Source of the DNA: Bacteroidota bacterium
GTDB taxonomy: Bacteria; Bacteroidota; Bacteroidia; Flavobacteriales; Schleiferiaceae
Length of the DNA stretch: 10,435 bases
NCBI GenBank assembly: GCA_003023665.1
Contig: PXYR01000060.1
Span: forward strand, 1 to 10,435
Direction of reading: 5' to 3'
Positions 6,863 to 10,435 of this stretch are shown one piece after another. Made by a program: the position numbers and the translations under genes. The number at the start of each line of letters is the position of its first letter. Position 1 is the first letter of the stretch. Under the pieces are notes generated by a model, which worked only from the letters and a program-made list of their open reading frames with translations, was not told where the DNA came from and did no database searches.

Positions 6863-7546
6863 ATGAATCAATTCGAAGATCATTATGTAAATCGATCAAA
6901 CTGGATACGTGCTGCAGTATTGGGAGCAAATGATGGAATCCTTAGCGTGAGTAGTATTGCTGTCGGAGTTGCTTCCGCAACAGGAAAGGTAGAACCTATA
7001 GCCATTGCTTCCCTTGCAGGACTTGTTGCTGGCGCTCTAAGTATGGCCGCTGGTGAATACGTTAGCGTAAGTAGCCAAGCAGATATAGAAGCAGCAGATC
7101 TTGAAAGAGAGGCAAAAGAGTTGCAAGAAATGCCAGAATTAGAAGAAAGGGAGTTGGCTAAGATTTATGTGCGTCGAGGTTTAAAACCACAAACAGCCGC
7201 TGAAGTAGCACGTCAATTACATGAACACGACGCACTCGCTGCTCATGCTAGAGATGAACTTGGCATTAACGAATTCACGGCCGCTAGACCATTACAAGCA
7301 GCTGGCGCAAGCGCCTTAAGCTTCATCATTGGTGGATTACTTCCTTTACTATTGGTATTCTTGTTTGAACCTTCTGACCTGTATTGGGCCGAATATATTT
7401 TTAGTATTTCATTCTTGGCTTTGTTGGGTGGGATTAGCGCAAAAATTGGCGGTAGTTCAATATTCAAGGCTATTTCACGAGTGGTAATTTGGGGTACCAT
7501 TAGCATGGGTCTAAGCGCCTTAATTGGTACTTGGGTTCAAGTTTAG
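6863..7546 (+). CDS. VIT1/CCC1-family iron or manganese transporter
   Basis: The 227-residue protein fits the VIT family (PF01988), which exports Fe2+ or Mn2+ from the cytosol, or into vacuoles in eukaryotes, in exchange for protons. Helix 1 has GANDGILSVSSIAVGV with Asp24; helix 2 has GALSMAAGEYVSVSSQ with Met61 and Glu65. These correspond by motif to the translocation-path Asp and Met of Eucalyptus VIT1. A long charged cytoplasmic insert (about 72-135) carries many Glu residues (EREAKELQEM, ELEERELAKIY) and then RGL, VARQL and HARDELGI, the metal-binding helical domain. Three further helices follow (about 147-168, 175-195, 205-225). No ferritin-like N-terminal extension is present. The stop is 16 bases before rluF. 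Iron versus manganese cannot be decided. Confidence 0.93.
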   Translation: MNQFEDHYVNRSNWIRAAVLGANDGILSVSSIAVGVASATGKVEPIAIASLAGLVAGALSMAAGEYVSVSSQADIEAADLEREAKELQEMPELEERELAKIYVRRGLKPQTAAEVARQLHEHDALAAHARDELGINEFTAARPLQAAGASALSFIIGGLLPLLLVFLFEPSDLYWAEYIFSISFLALLGGISAKIGGSSIFKAISRVVIWGTISMGLSALIGTWVQV

Positions 7547-7557
7547 CACTACCTTTG
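7531..7557 (+). promoter_or_regulatory. Promoter-like -33/-7 pair before rluF
   Basis: TACCTTTG (7550-7557) matches the Bacteroidota -7 consensus TAnnTTTG. A TTG at 7531-7533 lies 16 bases upstream, and another at 7524-7526 lies 23 bases upstream, bracketing the usual 17-23 spacing. It overlaps the last codons of the VIT-like gene and ends five bases before the rluF ATG. The transcript would be leaderless or nearly so, and rluF with its two followers would be a separate unit. Confidence 0.5.
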
Positions 7558-7562
7558 CGACT

Positions 7563-8282
7563 ATGCCAACAAGAATTAATAAATACTTGAGCGAAATTGG
7601 TCACTGCTCAAGACGAGGTGCGGATAAATTACTTGAACAAGGCCGCATTACTATCAACGGTAAAGTACCGGAGTTAGGTGAAAAAGTTCAAGAAGGAGAT
7701 GTCGTAGCTGTGGACGGAAATGTGGTAGGAAATCGCACAGAAAAACATGTTTATATAGCACTTAATAAACCTCGCGGTATCGTCTGTACCACAGACCGAA
7801 GAGTAGAAAAAGACAACATCGTTGATTTTGTTGGTCATCCTCAGCGCATATTTCCGATAGGACGATTAGATAAGCCATCCGAAGGCTTAATTTTAATGAC
7901 TAGCGACGGTGATATTGTAAATAAAATATTGCGTGCTCGAAACAATCATGAAAAAGAATATGTGGTTAGTGTGGATAAACCTATTCGTCAGGAATTCATA
8001 ACTGAAATGAGAAATGGTGTGCCCATATTGGACACAGTAACTCGCAAATGCTATGTTGAACAAATGGGTGCTCGTAGCTTTCGAATTATTTTGACGCAAG
8101 GTTTGAATAGACAAATTAGACGTATGTGCGAACATCTTGGATATCGGGTCACGAAATTAAAAAGGGTACGCATCATGAACATAAACTTAGACCTTCCACT
8201 TGGTGATTGGCGTGATTTAAAAACGCATGAACTGAAAGAGTTAAGGCGATTGTGTGAAACTAGCAGTAAAACGAATCAATAA
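7563..8282 (+). CDS. rluF: 23S rRNA pseudouridine synthase RluF
   Basis: The 239-residue protein converts uridine to pseudouridine in 23S rRNA; E. coli RluF modifies U2604. An N-terminal S4 RNA-binding domain covers about residues 3-55 (RINKYLSEIGHCSRRGADKL). The RsuA-type catalytic domain holds the GRLD motif with catalytic Asp103, then NKILRARNNHEKEY and QGLNRQIRRMCEHLGY. Long stretches match E. coli RluF as I recall it (KPxGIVxTT, DNIVDFV, GVPILxTVTxKC, RIMN, LGxWRDL). It lacks E. coli's basic C-terminal tail. A TTG at 7524 would extend the frame by 13 residues, but that extension overlaps the VIT gene and the ATG at 7563 fits the S4 start, so I use the latter. The ABA4-like gene follows after 10 bases. 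Confidence 0.95.
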   Translation: MPTRINKYLSEIGHCSRRGADKLLEQGRITINGKVPELGEKVQEGDVVAVDGNVVGNRTEKHVYIALNKPRGIVCTTDRRVEKDNIVDFVGHPQRIFPIGRLDKPSEGLILMTSDGDIVNKILRARNNHEKEYVVSVDKPIRQEFITEMRNGVPILDTVTRKCYVEQMGARSFRIILTQGLNRQIRRMCEHLGYRVTKLKRVRIMNINLDLPLGDWRDLKTHELKELRRLCETSSKTNQ

Positions 8283-8292
8283 GACCTATAAT

Positions 8293-8718
8293 ATGAATGC
8301 AGATCGGATTTTTATTTTAGCCAGTTCCATAGCCTTTATAAGCTGGTCTTTACTTTTTATTTATCCCTACAGTACTAGAATTCGACAAATCTTGTACGGA
8401 GGCGTCGTGACTTGTTTTTCTCTATTATATACGGGACTCTTTATTAGTTATTTTGATCCCGAATCCTTTCAATCATTTTCCACGCTTTCAGGGCTTATTT
8501 CCTTATTCTCCAACAAGGAAGCCGTCTTATTGGGCTGGATTCATTACTTAGCCTTTGATTTGCTCGCTGGTTTATATATCAGTAAGGATGCTGAAAAAAA
8601 CAAATTAGGCCCCTGGATAATTCGCCCTATGTTCTTTTTTACCTTCATGACTGGGCCTCTAGGTTTTTTACTATACACCATAATTCGAACTGTAAAAGTT
8701 CGTAAATACAACTTTTAA
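8293..8718 (+). CDS. ABA4-like integral membrane protein (DUF4281 type)
   Basis: The 141-residue membrane protein has about four hydrophobic segments (roughly 5-24, 33-53, 77-97, 111-132). It resembles the ABA4-like family, named for Arabidopsis ABA4, which is needed to form neoxanthin from violaxanthin in plastids. Shared features are FDPESFQSFSTLSGLISLFSN (compare WTPETL... LSGIAKMFSS in the plant protein), then GWIHYLAFDLLAGLYI (81-96), a charged loop, and GPLGFLLYTIIRTV (121-134). The bacterial function is unknown. An in-frame ATG at 8254 would add 13 residues overlapping rluF; the ATG at 8293 starts right before the first helix and is preferred. The stop codon overlaps the next start by one base (TAATG), which points to translational coupling. 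Confidence 0.8.
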   Translation: MNADRIFILASSIAFISWSLLFIYPYSTRIRQILYGGVVTCFSLLYTGLFISYFDPESFQSFSTLSGLISLFSNKEAVLLGWIHYLAFDLLAGLYISKDAEKNKLGPWIIRPMFFFTFMTGPLGFLLYTIIRTVKVRKYNF

Positions 8719-8990
8719 TGTCCTTAAGCGCATACGTTCAATTTATACCCTTAAAATCCAAAGAACCTATGCCAATAATTGACATAGCAATAGAATGCAT
8801 TAAAAATTCCGGATTAGAGCATGAGGTAGGTCCCTTTGGAACAAGTATAGAGGGAGAAAATTCCGCAGTTCTGAAATTAATTGAAGAACTCCTATCTCAA
8901 AAGTTTTGTGAAGAGTTTTTAGTTAACGTTCAATATCATGTTGGAGATAGTCGGTTATCAAATGCCCAAAAGGTATCTAAGTTTAGGTAG
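8718..8990 (+). CDS. Thiamine-binding protein, MTH1187/YkoF type
   Basis: The 90-residue cytosolic protein has the hallmark of the MTH1187 family (PF01910): a strand YVQFIPLK, an amphipathic helix (about 19-32), the loop VGPFGTSIEGE (37-47), a second helix (50-61) and a closing strand FLVNVQYHVGDS (67-78). This is a ferredoxin-like alpha/beta fold. The related YkoF binds thiamine and its pyrimidine moiety; the exact role of single-domain members is not settled, though thiamine or HMP binding is the usual label. The start overlaps the stop of the ABA4-like gene by one base. Of this window's genes only the PnuC-like carrier could share a thiamine context. Confidence 0.85.
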   Translation: MSLSAYVQFIPLKSKEPMPIIDIAIECIKNSGLEHEVGPFGTSIEGENSAVLKLIEELLSQKFCEEFLVNVQYHVGDSRLSNAQKVSKFR

Positions 8991-9018
8991 AGAGAATTTC
9001 TCTTGCCAAAATGCGTAG

Positions 9019-9026
9019 TATATTTG
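9019..9026 (+). promoter_or_regulatory. Bacteroidota -7 box TATATTTG before icd
   Basis: TATATTTG matches TAnnTTTG exactly and lies 37 bases before the icd ATG, in the 73-base gap after the thiamine-binding gene. A TTTC at 8997-9000 lies 18 bases upstream as an imperfect -33 element. Transcription would start near 9032, leaving a leader of about 30 bases. It suggests that icd is expressed independently of the rluF unit. Confidence 0.5.
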
Positions 9027-9063
9027 CATCCGCTTTAAGCGAAACACTCTAAAACACCATTTT

Positions 9064-10435
9064 ATGTCTAAAATTCTGTACACCAAAACAGATGAAGCCC
9101 CAGCGCTAGCTACACATAGTTTTTTACCAATAATCAAGGCATTTACATCTAAGGCTGGTATAGAAGTTGAAACTAGAGACATTTCATTGGCAGGACGCAT
9201 TCTAGCTAATTTTCCTGATTTTTTAGAAGAACATCAGCGTATAGCGGACGCGCTTAGTGAACTGGGAGAATTAGCCAAAACTCCTGAGGCCAATATAATT
9301 AAGCTTCCTAACATTAGCGCCTCCATTCCGCAGCTGAAAGCAGCCATAAAAGAACTACAACAAGCCGGTTTCGCTCTTCCAAATTACCCTGAGAATCCAA
9401 AAGACAAGGAGGAAAAAGCAATTAAGTTACGATATGACAAAATCAAGGGATCTGCTGTAAATCCTGTACTTCGTGAAGGGAACAGCGATCGTCGCGCACC
9501 TAAAGCGGTAAAGAATTATGCGCGTAAACACCCTCATACTATGGGTTCCTGGTCAAATAATAGTAAAGCGCATGTAAGTAGCATGACCCATGGAGATTTC
9601 TATGGATCTGAAGTGAGCATCACAATAGATGAAGCCACAAAGGCAGATATCATACATACAAATGCCCACGGTAAACAGACTATTTTAAAAGAAGGGATTG
9701 ATTTACAAGCTGGAGAAATCATTGACTCTTCAAGGTTAAGCATGAAAGCTTTGAAGTCTTTCTTTACTGAGCAAATCAAAGAGGCTAAAGAGCAAGGGGT
9801 TTTATTCTCCCTACACATGAAGGCCACTATGATGAAGGTCAGTGATCCTATTATTTTTGGCGCGTGTGTTGAAGTCTTCTTCTCCAAGGTTTTTGAAAAA
9901 TTTGCTGATGAATTCGCAGGGATTGATATCGATGTAAAAAATGGTCTAGGTGACGTTTTTACTAAGATCCAGCATTTAAATGAAGAAACTCGCAAACAGA
10001 TAGAAGCTGCCCTGCAAGAGGCAATAAATGATGGCCCAGACTTAGCTATGGTCAATAGTGAGCGTGGAATTACCAATCTTCATGTTCCATCTGATGTGAT
10101 CATTGATGCATCCATGCCAGCAATGATACGCACTTCAGGCCAAATGTGGGATGCAAGCGGGTCTCCAAGAGACGCAAAAGCTGTAATACCGGATCGGTGC
10201 TACTCAAACATATACCAAGCAACTATTGATTTTTGTAAAGAAAACGGCGCTTTAGACCCTACCACGATGGGTAGCGTGAGTAACGTTGGCTTAATGGCAC
10301 AAAAAGCAGAAGAATACGGCTCACATGATAAAACCTTTCAGATGACGGAAGCCGGAAAAGTTGACATAGTTTCAGAAGGTGTGGTCTTACTTTCCCAAGA
10401 TGTGGAGGCCGATGATATATTCCGAATGTGTCAAG
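9064..10435 (+). CDS. icd: Monomeric NADP-dependent isocitrate dehydrogenase (3' end outside window)
   Basis: This enzyme oxidatively decarboxylates isocitrate to 2-oxoglutarate with NADP+ (EC 1.1.1.42) in the TCA cycle. The first 457 codons are present; the monomeric family is about 740 residues, so roughly the last 280, including much of the NADP-binding part, are missing. Substrate and metal residues of the Azotobacter enzyme are found at a constant offset of two: Ser130 and Asn133 in GSAVNPVLREGNSDRR, Arg143, Lys253 in HMKATMMKVSDP, Asp348 in IIDASMPAMIR and Tyr418 in EEYGSHDKTF. The start MSKILYTKTDEAPALA is typical. No Shine-Dalgarno is present; the leader is A/T-rich. It is unrelated in sequence to dimeric Icd. 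Confidence 0.98.
   Translation, partial: MSKILYTKTDEAPALATHSFLPIIKAFTSKAGIEVETRDISLAGRILANFPDFLEEHQRIADALSELGELAKTPEANIIKLPNISASIPQLKAAIKELQQAGFALPNYPENPKDKEEKAIKLRYDKIKGSAVNPVLREGNSDRRAPKAVKNYARKHPHTMGSWSNNSKAHVSSMTHGDFYGSEVSITIDEATKADIIHTNAHGKQTILKEGIDLQAGEIIDSSRLSMKALKSFFTEQIKEAKEQGVLFSLHMKATMMKVSDPIIFGACVEVFFSKVFEKFADEFAGIDIDVKNGLGDVFTKIQHLNEETRKQIEAALQEAINDGPDLAMVNSERGITNLHVPSDVIIDASMPAMIRTSGQMWDASGSPRDAKAVIPDRCYSNIYQATIDFCKENGALDPTTMGSVSNVGLMAQKAEEYGSHDKTFQMTEAGKVDIVSEGVVLLSQDVEADDIFRMCQ

Noticed and set aside
7524..7562. TTG start giving RluF 13 extra residues
   Set aside because: The extension overlaps the VIT-like gene, contains the promoter-like TACCTTTG and is not part of the S4 domain, which begins right after the ATG at 7563.
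8254..8292. Upstream ATG for the ABA4-like protein
   Set aside because: It lies within the rluF reading region and adds a charged stretch unlike the family start; the ATG at 8293 is better placed before the first membrane helix.
8993..9005. AGAGAA T TTCTCT palindrome after the thiamine-binding gene as a terminator
   Set aside because: The stem is only about five base pairs with a three-base loop, A/T-rich, and has no T-run after it.
9600..10076. 158-codon minus-strand open frame inside icd
   Set aside because: The plus strand here encodes conserved active-site residues of isocitrate dehydrogenase; the minus frame is serine/cysteine-rich shadow sequence.

Overview
The window reads as an ordinary chromosomal stretch of a marine- or freshwater-type Bacteroidota, most likely order Flavobacteriales. 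The signs are moderate-to-low GC, start codons with little or no Shine-Dalgarno sequence, several upstream TAnnTTTG elements (the Bacteroidota -7 box), a lipoprotein with a Lys/Asp-rich stretch after the lipobox cysteine, and genes typical of the phylum. I see no tRNA, rRNA, CRISPR array, insertion sequence or phage gene. The assignment comes from gene content and motifs, not from a database search. No gene-free stretch exceeds 125 bases.

Left part (1-2491, minus strand): one very long open frame that leaves the window at its left edge. It encodes a secreted lipoprotein built from two kinds of tandem repeat: about seven short units of 27-30 residues, then at least four units of 129-130 residues and the start of a fifth. 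I recognise no named family. It is the most unusual object here.

Middle left (2584-4736, plus strand): a divergent gene for an exported gamma-glutamyltransferase-like Ntn hydrolase whose substrate-pocket residues differ from classical GGT. It is followed by a small conserved Bacteroidota protein with a -7-like element almost touching its start codon. A strong hairpin at 4797-4835 separates these from a convergent gene for a PnuC-like vitamin transporter (4862-5578, minus).

Right part (5633-8990, plus strand): six closely spaced co-directional genes. They encode a YedJ-type HD phosphohydrolase, TspO, a VIT1/CCC1-type Fe/Mn transporter, the 23S rRNA pseudouridine synthase RluF, an ABA4-like membrane protein, and an MTH1187/YkoF-type thiamine-binding protein. 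The last three (gaps of 10 bases and then a 1-base overlap) look like one transcription unit with its own promoter just before rluF. The monomeric NADP-isocitrate dehydrogenase gene (9064 onward) is cut by the right edge and has its own promoter-like element.

Most of the window is housekeeping and small-molecule physiology: glutathione or gamma-glutamyl breakdown, vitamin uptake, metal storage, tetrapyrrole response, rRNA modification and the TCA cycle. I found no defence system or biosynthetic cluster. The possibly undescribed elements are the two-tier repeat lipoprotein and the rluF / ABA4-like / thiamine-binding triplet.
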